DNA from: Vibrio pectenicida
GTDB taxonomy: Bacteria > Pseudomonadota > Gammaproteobacteria > Enterobacterales > Vibrionaceae
Direction: 5' to 3'
Assembly (NCBI GenBank): GCA_024347015.1
Contig: AP024890.1
Location: 806,001-870,000 of the forward strand
DNA length: 64,000 bases
In this document: positions 36,304-45,162 of the stretch, in pieces
Layout of the letters: the number at the start of each line of letters is the position of its first letter
Position numbering within the stretch: the first letter of the stretch is position 1
Program-made: the position numbers and the translations under genes
Notes under the pieces: generated by a model
Seen by the model: the letters and a program-made list of their open reading frames with translations, nothing else
Told to the model about the DNA's origin: nothing
Database searches by the model: none

Positions 36304-37680
36304 ATGCAAAAAATTGGGCAGCTGCCAATGCCTCCTACGGCTGGTATTTTGGGACACGTTAGCTATTTAAAGAAAACAAATGTACATCAGCAGATGTTGG
36401 CTTGGATACAAGAATACGGCGCTCAGTTTCGAATCAAACTCGGTCTAAAAGATGTTCTTGTGTTGTCTGATCCTGCTCAAATTAAGTCGATATTAAAGTC
36501 CCGACCTAGTGAGTTTCGCCGTTTAAAAAGTATTGAAAGTGTGTTTGATGAAGTTGGGCTTAATGGCATTTTCTCTTCTGAATACGAAAGGTGGAAGCAT
36601 CACCGAAAACTGACGGAACCAATGTTTCAGCCTAGTCACTTAAAACACTTTTACCCTAATTTGTGCATGATTACAGAACGTTTGATAAAGCGTTTTGATG
36701 CCTTGTCAGAATCTGGAGAGGTTGTTGAATTAGTTAATGAGTTTAAAAAGTATACCGTGGATGTCACCTCACTCTTAGCTTTTGGTGAAGATTTTAACTC
36801 AATTGAGCGAGCGGATACTTCAGTCAGAGATTGTATTCAGCGTGTTTTCCCTGTTGTAAATCTACGATGTAAGTCTCCTATACCCTTATGGCGTTTTTTC
36901 AAAACCAGTAAAGATAGGCAGTTTGATGCGAGTGTCGAGGAGCTCAAGCAGTTTGTTTCCGAATGCATCGGGAAGCAACGTGCTCGTCTGACACAAGAGC
37001 CAACCCTTAAAGGTTCACCAGAAAATATGCTGCAAATCATGTTATTGGAGCAGGAACTGGACGCGTCCTTAACTGATGAAGATATCATTGCGAATGCGAT
37101 TACCGTCTTACTGGCAGGGGAAGATACCACAGCGAATACTCTCGCTTGGATGGCATTTTTAGTCAGCAACGATAATGATAGCGAGATTGCTCTGCACAAT
37201 GAACTTGATGCTACTGGTGACTTTCGGGTATTAGACTGGCCAATTGCTCGTCTGCCTTATGTAACAGCGATTATGTACGAAGCGATGCGTTTGAAGCCTG
37301 TTGCTCCGCAACTTTATTTAGAACCTAACCATGATACTGATATTGGTGGGGTAGAGGTTAAAAAAAGCACCCCTATTTTTGCTATGCTCCATGCGAGTGG
37401 TTTTGACTCTGACTTATTTGAGGATCCCACTTCGTTTAACCCTGAACGGTGGATAGAAAAGACAGGAGCTTCCTTTTCGAACCTGCAACCGTTTGGCGGA
37501 GGTTCAAGGCTTTGCCCCGGGCGCTCATTAGCGATTATGGAAATCAAACTGGCCTTTCATGCATTGTTTAAACAATTTAGCATTGAACCACAGCAAAAGC
37601 CGGAAAATGTTACTGAGCAATTTGCATTCACTATGTCACCTGTCGGGTTTAAAGTGAAAATAAAGAAAACTGTCCAGTAA
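36304..37680 (+). CDS. Cytochrome P450
   Basis: A 458-residue soluble haem monooxygenase. The oxygen-binding I helix contains LAGEDTTANTLAW, the K helix has the ExxR motif in YEAMRLKP, the PERW segment follows, and the haem-ligand loop FGGGSRLCPGRSLAIMEIKLA carries the axial cysteine near residue 404. There is no N-terminal membrane anchor. No ferredoxin or reductase gene is nearby, so the electron donor must come from elsewhere, and the substrate is unknown. The ribosome site is AAGGA. It is convergent with an MFS gene across a hairpin. Confidence 0.95.
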   Translation: MQKIGQLPMPPTAGILGHVSYLKKTNVHQQMLAWIQEYGAQFRIKLGLKDVLVLSDPAQIKSILKSRPSEFRRLKSIESVFDEVGLNGIFSSEYERWKHHRKLTEPMFQPSHLKHFYPNLCMITERLIKRFDALSESGEVVELVNEFKKYTVDVTSLLAFGEDFNSIERADTSVRDCIQRVFPVVNLRCKSPIPLWRFFKTSKDRQFDASVEELKQFVSECIGKQRARLTQEPTLKGSPENMLQIMLLEQELDASLTDEDIIANAITVLLAGEDTTANTLAWMAFLVSNDNDSEIALHNELDATGDFRVLDWPIARLPYVTAIMYEAMRLKPVAPQLYLEPNHDTDIGGVEVKKSTPIFAMLHASGFDSDLFEDPTSFNPERWIEKTGASFSNLQPFGGGSRLCPGRSLAIMEIKLAFHALFKQFSIEPQQKPENVTEQFAFTMSPVGFKVKIKKTVQ

Positions 37681-37693
37681 TGGATTGATTGTT

Positions 37694-37734
37694 GAGCAAT
37701 GAATCATCGGGAACTGGCTGATGAATCATTGCTC
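37694..37734. terminator. Bidirectional hairpin between the P450 and MFS genes
   Basis: GAGCAATGAATCATC pairs with GATGAATCATTGCTC (15 bp with one central mismatch) around an 11-base loop, between two convergent genes. T-runs are weak on both sides. Confidence 0.65.
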
Positions 37735-37762
37735 CATTTAGATTAGAAAGAGATAGCTCAAC

Positions 37763-38923
37763 TTATTCTCCTGCTACCACATGATTCTTGAACTTTAAGC
37801 TTGCAGCAAGCATATACAGACAAGTTGCCAGCAAAATAGAGAATAAATATCCCAGTAAAGTATGCTCTTGAGACATATACTGGTCAGCAATAACTGGGCC
37901 TAATACTGAGCCTATGCTGTAGCTAAACAGCATGACTTGAGTCGCTGATATTATGTACTTGGAATCTAAATTGTCACAGCCAAGATTGATGGCTATTGGA
38001 TATAAAGCAAACGCAGCCATACCAAGCAAAAATAGACCCAAAGCCATTAGGCGCATGTCGTTATCAAACATAACCAAACTGACCGCCAGAGTACCCAATA
38101 GACAGAAAAACGCCATTAATAGTGTATGACCTAAATATTTTGACATCCAAGGCACTATTGGCTGTACCAGCATGCCGCCGAGTATGATAAGCGCCATCAG
38201 TGACCCTATATCGGAGTCTTCAATACCCTGTGCCGCAAGTTCAATAGGCATCATGCCATACACAGCGCCGATAATGAGCCCAGATACAATACTGCCAATA
38301 ATGGCCGCATGATTAAGCTTTAAAATTTGCTTTGCTGTTAAATATGCAATGGACTCGGACTGAGGTTGCTCACATCGTCCAAATAAAACAACAGCAATGG
38401 CTAAGCAAACTAAGATGCTAATGATAAGGAAAGGCAAGTACCCATCGATACCCACATAGCTAATCCCCAATTGTCCAATTGCGCTGCCACCATAAAGCGC
38501 TGCCATATATAAGCCGAGACGTTTAGCTCGGGCCGCTTGAGAGCCTTGCAGTAACCAAGATTCTACGACAACAAATATACCTGCTACGGAGAAGCCTGCC
38601 ACAAGACGAGCTACTAACCAGACAGACGAATGTACCAAGACTGGCAGAACTAACGTTGTAGTGATAAATATTGCCAGACATAGAACAAGTGTATGCTTGT
38701 GACCCAATCGACTCACTATAGGTTCACTAATGACCGCACCAAGCAAAAGACCAACGTAAAACATACTTGCCAACCAACTTGCTAATGAGCTGTCGAGCTC
38801 ATAGTAAGGTAGCATTAGTGGGATCAGGCTCATTAAATAGCCTGATGCTACCGCATAAAGAGCTAGCGCAATAACAGGGATTGAAATGCGAGCTTTTGCT
38901 GCAGGAGCAAGAATATTTTCCAA
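37763..38923 (-). CDS. MFS transporter, YcaD-like
   Basis: A 386-residue inner-membrane protein with about twelve hydrophobic helices. Segments such as FVVVESWLLQGSQAARAKRLG, LIIGAVYGMMPI and FALYPIAINLGCDN resemble the E. coli YcaD group. Loop motif A is present as EPIVSRLGHKH. The substrate is unknown for this group. It is transcribed away from trxC. Confidence 0.85.
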   Translation of the reverse strand: MENILAPAAKARISIPVIALALYAVASGYLMSLIPLMLPYYELDSSLASWLASMFYVGLLLGAVISEPIVSRLGHKHTLVLCLAIFITTTLVLPVLVHSSVWLVARLVAGFSVAGIFVVVESWLLQGSQAARAKRLGLYMAALYGGSAIGQLGISYVGIDGYLPFLIISILVCLAIAVVLFGRCEQPQSESIAYLTAKQILKLNHAAIIGSIVSGLIIGAVYGMMPIELAAQGIEDSDIGSLMALIILGGMLVQPIVPWMSKYLGHTLLMAFFCLLGTLAVSLVMFDNDMRLMALGLFLLGMAAFALYPIAINLGCDNLDSKYIISATQVMLFSYSIGSVLGPVIADQYMSQEHTLLGYLFSILLATCLYMLAASLKFKNHVVAGE

Positions 38924-39060
38924 AGTCGTAGCCTCTAAGTTTGATTGAATGTATAAAATTTGGCGCGACTATGAGGCTATTTTAAGCAGGGGTAAAACGA
39001 ATAATTTTGGTCGTTTCGATAAAAAATATTTTTCGAAGCTATTTGGGTCTTAAAATAAAT

Positions 39061-39096
39061 AAAAGGCCGTATAACATGAATCAATATAGGCCTTTT
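39061..39096 (-). terminator. Intrinsic terminator of trxC
   Basis: AAAAGGCC pairs with GGCCTTTT around a 20-base loop. Read on the minus strand the stem is followed by TTTATTTATTTTA. It lies 22 bases past the trxC stop. Confidence 0.75.
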
Positions 39097-39118
39097 ATGA
39101 CAACAAATGTAAGTGTTT

Positions 39119-39553
39119 TTATTTATTTAGTGCTTCATTAAGCCATTGCTTAAATTGATTTTTAGGCAATGCGCCATTTAAAATATCAACTCTTTTACCA
39201 TCTTTGAACAGCATTACTGTTGGAATGCTCCTAATTTGATACCTAGCTGCTAGGTTTGTCTGGCTTTCAGTATCTATTTTTACAAATCGAACGTTTTTTA
39301 CGCACTCTAGTGCAAGATCGGAAAAAATTGGGGCGAAACCAACACAAGGGTTACACCAAGGTGCCCAGAAATCGACAACCACTGGTTGGCTACTGTTTAA
39401 AATCGCGTCGAAGTTCGACTCTGTTCCTTCAACGGGGAAGCCATCAAGTAATTCATTAGAACATTTGCCACATTTTGGGCTTTCAGACACTCTTTCACTG
39501 GGTATACGGTTCATACTCTGGCAAGAAGGACAGCGTGTATTAAATGTCGACAT
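39119..39553 (-). CDS. trxC: Thioredoxin 2
   Basis: A cytoplasmic zinc thioredoxin of 144 residues. The N-terminal zinc module has four cysteines (C8, C11, C28, C31), and the thioredoxin fold follows with FWAPWCNPC (redox cysteines C67 and C70) and the cis-proline segment RSIPTVMLFKDGK. The active site reads WCNPC instead of the usual WCGPC. It is divergent from the FabH-like gene. Confidence 0.94.
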   Translation of the reverse strand: MSTFNTRCPSCQSMNRIPSERVSESPKCGKCSNELLDGFPVEGTESNFDAILNSSQPVVVDFWAPWCNPCVGFAPIFSDLALECVKNVRFVKIDTESQTNLAARYQIRSIPTVMLFKDGKRVDILNGALPKNQFKQWLNEALNK

Positions 39554-39705
39554 TAATCATCTCTCGTTTAGTTTTTTCTACACAAGTGTGACCTTGATTT
39601 TATCAATCAGGTGACACTGAAGATAGTCGATAGTTATACTTTGAAAATATATTTGTTCCAATCGATTATGTTGGCTATTTAACAAAATAAAAATAAAGGC
39701 TTTGA

Positions 39706-40794
39706 ATGACTACAACATATGCAGAAATTACTGGCTGGGGTAAGTGCCTTCCACCTACTGTTTTATCTAACCAAGATTTAGGTACTTTTCTTGATACTTC
39801 GGATGAGTGGATTCAAGCTCGTACAGGAATTGAAAATCGTCGAATAAGTCATGTCAATACCTCGGAACTTGCAACAGTAGCTGCCAGACATGCTATTGCT
39901 TGCGCCGGTTTGGAAGTCAACGATATTGATCTTTTGATTATTGCAACGTGTTCACCAGACTCTCTCATTCCTAATATGGCGTCAAAAGTTTCGCAAAATC
40001 TCGGTATGGAAGGGACCATGGCGTTTGATTTAAATGCGGCATGTACGGGGTTTTTATATAGTTTAGAAACGGCAACGCAAATGATGCGATCAGGCAGTTA
40101 TCGTCATGCTTTAGTTATTGGTGCAGAGCGCTTATCATTTTTTATCGATTGGTCGATGCGAGAAACCGCTGTGTTGTTTGGTGATGGCGCCGGCGCGGTT
40201 GTATTAAGCCAATCCGATAAACCTGTAGGCTTGCAAAGTGCACAACTAGGCTGTGATTCGAAAGGTAGGGATATTCTATCGGTCCCTAAATTTGGTAGTT
40301 CAATGAATCGTTTTGCGGCTGACAATGGATACTGGAAATTTCATTTTGTCGGTAAAGAAATTTTCAAACGCGCAGTGAAAGGGATGGGAGCAGCAGCCCA
40401 AAAGGTGTTGGCAAGTAGTCAACTTTCGACCAAAGATGTGGACGTGGTTATTCCGCATCAAGCGAATCTCCGTATTATTCAAACTCTATGTGATTTATCT
40501 GGGCTTGATCGTGATAAGGCATTTATAAACATTAATAAATATGGCAACACATCTGCGGCAACTATCCCAATTGCACTTTGTGAAGCTATTGAGCAAGGAC
40601 AAGTCAAAGCAGGAGACAACATATTGTTTGCTGCCTTTGGAGCCGGGCTAACTTGGGGGGCTGTGCACCTGAAATGGGGAGAGCGTGTTACACCGATTGG
40701 TGTTAGTGATGCAATGCTGCCTGAGTGTGATCAATCGGCGCTTAATTTGATCGATGAAGCGGTTAAGTTTTGCAAGAAGCATGGTACTTTTTAA
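39706..40794 (+). CDS. Accessory 3-oxoacyl-ACP synthase III (FabH-like)
   Basis: A 362-residue condensing enzyme of the FabH family with the full Cys-His-Asn triad: DLNAACTGFLYSLE, IPHQANLRII and NKYGNTSAATIP. It is longer than housekeeping FabH (about 317 residues) because of a C-terminal extension beyond WGAVHLKWGE. There are no fatty acid synthesis genes around it, so it is a stand-alone second copy that may prime an unusual starter unit. A weak AAGG precedes the ATG. Confidence 0.9.
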   Translation: MTTTYAEITGWGKCLPPTVLSNQDLGTFLDTSDEWIQARTGIENRRISHVNTSELATVAARHAIACAGLEVNDIDLLIIATCSPDSLIPNMASKVSQNLGMEGTMAFDLNAACTGFLYSLETATQMMRSGSYRHALVIGAERLSFFIDWSMRETAVLFGDGAGAVVLSQSDKPVGLQSAQLGCDSKGRDILSVPKFGSSMNRFAADNGYWKFHFVGKEIFKRAVKGMGAAAQKVLASSQLSTKDVDVVIPHQANLRIIQTLCDLSGLDRDKAFININKYGNTSAATIPIALCEAIEQGQVKAGDNILFAAFGAGLTWGAVHLKWGERVTPIGVSDAMLPECDQSALNLIDEAVKFCKKHGTF

Positions 40795-40805
40795 AGCTAA
40801 AAGAC

Positions 40806-40847
40806 CCTTCTAGTTAGAAGGCGTGTCGAAGTGCTATGATACGCCTT
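40806..40847 (+). terminator. Two overlapping alternative hairpins between fabH-like and sbcD
   Basis: CCTTCTA pairs with TAGAAGG (40806-40821), while AAGGCGT (40818-40824) pairs with ACGCCTT (40841-40847). They share bases, so only one can form. The second is followed by AAATAATAAGG, a poor T-run. It may act as a terminator or an attenuator ahead of sbcDC. Confidence 0.5.
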
Positions 40848-40874
40848 AAATAATAAGGCTTACTTAGGAAAAAA

Positions 40875-42020
40875 ATGAAGTTTCTCCACACCTCTGACTG
40901 GCATATCGGGCGTCAATTTCACAGTGTTTCCCTTGTTGAAGATCAAAAGGCGGTTTTAACCCAATTAATTGATTATTTAAGAGAAAACCCAGTTGATGCG
41001 TTAGTTATTGCCGGAGATATTTATGATCGTTCAGTTCCACCAACGGCGGCAATCGAGATCATGAATAAATTTGTCAGTCAGGTTTGTGATGAACTGAAAC
41101 TACCCATTATTCTCATCCCAGGTAATCATGATGGTGCTGAAAGACTTGGTTTTGGTTCATCACAAATGAAAAGAGCTGGGCTGCATATCCTATCAAGTTT
41201 TGAGGATATGTTGAGGCCTGTTGTTATAAAGAGTGACATTGGCGAGGTTGCATTCTATGGAATGCCATATAATGATCCTGAAATGGTACGGTATTACTTT
41301 AAACAATCTATATCTACTTTCGATGAGGCTCATTGCTTTTTAGCGGGTGAAATCAAATCTCAATTCAAACCTGAACAGAAAAATGTTTTGCTAAGTCACT
41401 GTTTTGTTGATGGCGCGATCGGGTCTGACTCAGAGCGGCCGCTCTCTATTGGTGGCTCTGATCGTGTTAGTCATGAACACTTTGTTGATTTTGATTATGT
41501 GGCACTAGGTCATTTGCATCAGCCGCAGAAAAAAGGACAAGATTACATCCGTTATTCAGGTTCTTTAATGAAATACAGCTTTTCTGAGCAACATCATAAA
41601 AAAGGCGTGACGCTGGTTGAGTTTGATGAATGCGGTTTTAAGTCGGCTACGCATGTTGATCTTACAGCGCCTCGCCAGATGCGCATTATCGAAGGGGAGC
41701 TCAACAATATTATTGAACAAGGTAAGGACGACCCGAATAATGAGGACTACTTACTGGTTCGATTAATGGACACTCACGCTATTTTAAATCCTATGGAGAA
41801 GCTAAGAACAGTCTACCCGAATGTGCTACATATAGAAAAACCGGGTATTTTAGTGGGAGTTGAGAAAGAGTTAGCCACGGCCAAGTTGGCACGTAGTGAA
41901 GTAGATATGTTCCGTGATTTTTTTCAACAAACTCAGAGTGTTCATTTGAGTGATGAACAAGATAAGGCGGTTGCTGAAATTATTACCCAGCTCAGTCAAA
42001 ATCATAAGGAAACGCAATGA
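40875..42020 (+). CDS. sbcD: Nuclease SbcCD subunit D
   Basis: The Mre11-like manganese nuclease that, with SbcC, cuts DNA hairpins and protein-blocked ends. The 381 residues contain all phosphoesterase motifs: HTSDWHIGRQF, AGDIYDRSVPP, PGNHDGAERLG, LSHCFVDGA and ALGHLHQPQ. AGGA precedes the ATG. It shares four bases with sbcC. Confidence 0.96.
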   Translation: MKFLHTSDWHIGRQFHSVSLVEDQKAVLTQLIDYLRENPVDALVIAGDIYDRSVPPTAAIEIMNKFVSQVCDELKLPIILIPGNHDGAERLGFGSSQMKRAGLHILSSFEDMLRPVVIKSDIGEVAFYGMPYNDPEMVRYYFKQSISTFDEAHCFLAGEIKSQFKPEQKNVLLSHCFVDGAIGSDSERPLSIGGSDRVSHEHFVDFDYVALGHLHQPQKKGQDYIRYSGSLMKYSFSEQHHKKGVTLVEFDECGFKSATHVDLTAPRQMRIIEGELNNIIEQGKDDPNNEDYLLVRLMDTHAILNPMEKLRTVYPNVLHIEKPGILVGVEKELATAKLARSEVDMFRDFFQQTQSVHLSDEQDKAVAEIITQLSQNHKETQ

Positions 42021-45000
42021 AGCCGCTATCTCTGACATTACAAGCCTTTGGTCCATTTGCTAAAACAGAAGTGATTGATTTCAGTTTACTTGGTAGTAGC
42101 CCACTTTTTTTAATCAATGGACCGACAGGCTCGGGTAAAACTTCAATTTTAGATGCTATTTGCTTTGCTTTATATGGTGAGACCACAGGTAATGAGAGAC
42201 AGGCTGCTCAAATGCGTTGTGATTTGGCAGACATAGCAGTGCCGACAGAGGTGGTATTTGAGTTTGCATTTTACGACAAGCGTTACCGCGTAACAAGAAT
42301 GCCAGAGCAGCAAGCGCCTAAAGCTCGTGGAGAGGGCACAACAACTCGCAAGCATACGGCATCATTGTACGAAATCACTGCGAACGATCGGCTTATAACC
42401 AGTAAAACAGCACAAGTTAAAGTGGATGTGACACAGCTTCTCGGTCTAAGTGAAAGTCAATTTCGTCAAGTCATGGTATTACCTCAAGGTAAATTTCGTG
42501 AGCTATTGTTGGCAAGCTCCAAAGATAGGGAAGCGATTTTTGGTCAGCTTTTTCAAACTGATATATATAAAAAAATCGAATCTGCATTAAAAGAACGGGC
42601 GCTTTCTATCGTGACATCAAAAGAAGAGTTTGATAATCAAATTCGCGGTGCATTAAAGGTTGCTGAAGTGGATTCAGAGGCGGAGTTAAAAGCTAAACTG
42701 GGCGAAGTGGCTGTGCAATTGAGCAAAGCTAAAGCAGAAGAAAAATCAAGTTTAGATAGCCTTAACCAATCTAAAACTCAATTTGAGCAATCTAAGATGG
42801 TTGCTGATCAATTTATAAAATTAGATCAAAGTCAGTCGACTTTAAACGCGCATTTTAATGCGAAAGAGATAATTAATAAACGTTATGCAGAACTTGAACT
42901 TGCTCAAGCGGCAGAAAAGCTCAATATGCCTTATCAAAACTGGCAATCATGCCTTGCACAAGTCAAAGAGTTTGAAAGCAAAATTGTAACGTTTAAGCTT
43001 GAACATCAGCAAGCGCAGGCCAATTTGGCTTTATGCGAGCAACAGCTTCAAAAGGCATCTCTCGACTCTGAGCAGCTCCCAGAGTTAAACGAACAGTTAT
43101 TTCAGTTAGAGCAAGATCGGCAAAAGTTTGAAGAGCTCGTTCAACAACAATCTAGCATTATTTTGTTGGAGGCAAAGGGGAAAGAGCAAGATCAAACCTT
43201 GTCACAATACCTAGCGTTAAGAGATAAGCTTTTCGCCGACATGTCAAAAGGAAAGCAAGACCTAGATCAAGCACGAAAAGATGTCACGGCAAAGGTCACT
43301 CTTGAGGCTGAAATTGTCAAAAATCAGAGGTTATTAGCTGATCTTCATAAACTGCGATCTTTGGTTGATAACGCTGCTCAACTCTCAAGCCAAACTGAAG
43401 TCAAATGTCGAACTAAGCAGCAGTTGGAGAAAGAATTAGCACAGAAACGCCAATATGCTGATGAAGTTGAGCTTCACTGGCATAGCGCTCAGGCGGCTGT
43501 TCTTGCAAAGCGGCTTAAACCTGATCAACCCTGCCCAGTTTGTGGTAGTTGTGAGCACCCTACACCCGCAAAATTTGCTGGCAAAGAAGTGTCTAAGCAG
43601 AATGTTCAGGACGCTCGTCAAATAGAGAAAGTGGCACAAGATCAGTTTAACTTAGCAGCAAGTGAGCTTGAGCGTCAATATGCTTTATGTGAACAACAAG
43701 AGTCCTTGATTCAGTCGTCCAAAACTGAACTGGGTGACAACTCAGCCTTAGAGATAGAAATAGTTGAAGACCAGCTTGTTAAGCAAAAAGCTCAATACCA
43801 ATATCTAGATTTAATTGACTTGTCAAAATTGGAAATGAAGGTCAACGAATTGAGTCATAGGTGCGAAAATGGTGAAGCAAAGATTAGTCTATTACGTGAA
43901 GAAATATCGGCTAATCTAGCAACACTGCAGTCAAGTAAGCAGCAACTCAATAATCTTCAATCGTCAGTTAAAAATGCTTATGAATCGGTTTCCCAACTTG
44001 ATGCAAAGCGTGCAGAGATTCAAAATACTATTTCGCGGCTTAATGATGAGTTAAATCGTGCTCAAGAGTCTAAACATAACGCAGTTATACATAATTCTAA
44101 TCTTCAATCTCAAATAGACTCCCATAGTGATTTACTTGCTAAGGCACTGCATAATAGCCAAACGGCAAAGGTAGAATGGGATACAGTGTTCCAAAATGGC
44201 GTGTTTTCTTCACTACAACATTTCTTGGAGTGCCAATCTACATGTGTGCAAGTTGAAGAGTGGAAAAATGAAATTGTTCAATATGAACGAAAGACTTTGC
44301 AAATTGAGCAAACCATTGCTGACTTAAAGCGGCAGCTTTCTGGTGCAATTGAGCCTGATTTAGAAGCTAGCCAGCACAATGTAAATAAGAATGAGTCCGA
44401 GCATCTTATGAGGCGAAGAGAGCTTGAGCTTACTCAGTCACTTTTTCATCGTTTAGAAAAGGTGTCGCTAGATATAACCCAATTACGGGGTAAGAACACC
44501 CAGCTTGATGATGAATACAAGGTGTTTGGCACACTCTATGATGTGGCAAGCGGAAAAACAGGTAGTCGAGTAAGCTTACATCGTTTTGTTTTGGGCGTTT
44601 TACTTGATGATGTGTTGATTCAAGCGTCTCAAAGGTTGAGTGTTATGAGCCGAGGGCGTTACCAATTGGTCCGAAAAACTGAGGGCTTTAAAGGTGTTGC
44701 TGGTCGAGGGCTCGATTTATCTGTCGAAGATGGGTACACAGGTAAAACGCGAGATGTGGCGACACTTTCTGGCGGTGAATCTTTTATGGCGGCGCTGGCT
44801 CTTGCATTAGGCTTGTCTGATGTTGTCCAATCATACAGTGGTGGTATACGGCTGGATACTCTATTTATCGATGAAGGTTTTGGTAGCCTAGATCCTGAGT
44901 CGCTAGATTTAGCTATGCAGACCCTGATTGAACTTCAGCAAAGTGGCCGTATGATAGGCGTAATATCACACGTTTCAGAGCTCAAAGAGCAGATGCTACT

Positions 45001-45058
45001 CAGGCTAGACGTAGAGCCGTCGAGAACAGGCAGTAAGATCCGCCTTGTTGGAGTTTAG
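42017..45058 (+). CDS. sbcC: Nuclease SbcCD subunit C (Rad50-like ATPase)
   Basis: A 1013-residue SMC-type ATPase. Walker A is NGPTGSGKTSILDA near residue 35. Two long coiled coils flank the zinc hook CPVCGSCEHP near residue 505. The C-terminal head has the signature LSGGESFMAALALALG and Walker B LFIDEGFGSLD. The gene overlaps sbcD by ATGA. The pair usually protects against palindromic DNA. Confidence 0.96.
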   Translation: MKPLSLTLQAFGPFAKTEVIDFSLLGSSPLFLINGPTGSGKTSILDAICFALYGETTGNERQAAQMRCDLADIAVPTEVVFEFAFYDKRYRVTRMPEQQAPKARGEGTTTRKHTASLYEITANDRLITSKTAQVKVDVTQLLGLSESQFRQVMVLPQGKFRELLLASSKDREAIFGQLFQTDIYKKIESALKERALSIVTSKEEFDNQIRGALKVAEVDSEAELKAKLGEVAVQLSKAKAEEKSSLDSLNQSKTQFEQSKMVADQFIKLDQSQSTLNAHFNAKEIINKRYAELELAQAAEKLNMPYQNWQSCLAQVKEFESKIVTFKLEHQQAQANLALCEQQLQKASLDSEQLPELNEQLFQLEQDRQKFEELVQQQSSIILLEAKGKEQDQTLSQYLALRDKLFADMSKGKQDLDQARKDVTAKVTLEAEIVKNQRLLADLHKLRSLVDNAAQLSSQTEVKCRTKQQLEKELAQKRQYADEVELHWHSAQAAVLAKRLKPDQPCPVCGSCEHPTPAKFAGKEVSKQNVQDARQIEKVAQDQFNLAASELERQYALCEQQESLIQSSKTELGDNSALEIEIVEDQLVKQKAQYQYLDLIDLSKLEMKVNELSHRCENGEAKISLLREEISANLATLQSSKQQLNNLQSSVKNAYESVSQLDAKRAEIQNTISRLNDELNRAQESKHNAVIHNSNLQSQIDSHSDLLAKALHNSQTAKVEWDTVFQNGVFSSLQHFLECQSTCVQVEEWKNEIVQYERKTLQIEQTIADLKRQLSGAIEPDLEASQHNVNKNESEHLMRRRELELTQSLFHRLEKVSLDITQLRGKNTQLDDEYKVFGTLYDVASGKTGSRVSLHRFVLGVLLDDVLIQASQRLSVMSRGRYQLVRKTEGFKGVAGRGLDLSVEDGYTGKTRDVATLSGGESFMAALALALGLSDVVQSYSGGIRLDTLFIDEGFGSLDPESLDLAMQTLIELQQSGRMIGVISHVSELKEQMLLRLDVEPSRTGSKIRLVGV

Positions 45059-45162
45059 TGGCAGTTTTATGTTTTGCCAGCAATAATACTCTCTCTATCT
45101 CTGTACCAAAGTGCCCTATAATGTTAGTGTGAAAGTATTTATCTCTCCCAAATAGCTATATT

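Noticed and set aside
35826..37680. Genomic island integrated at the tRNA-Leu/tRNA-Cys pair
   Set aside because: No integrase, no direct repeat of a tRNA 3' end and no mobile genes are seen downstream; only an ordinary P450 follows.
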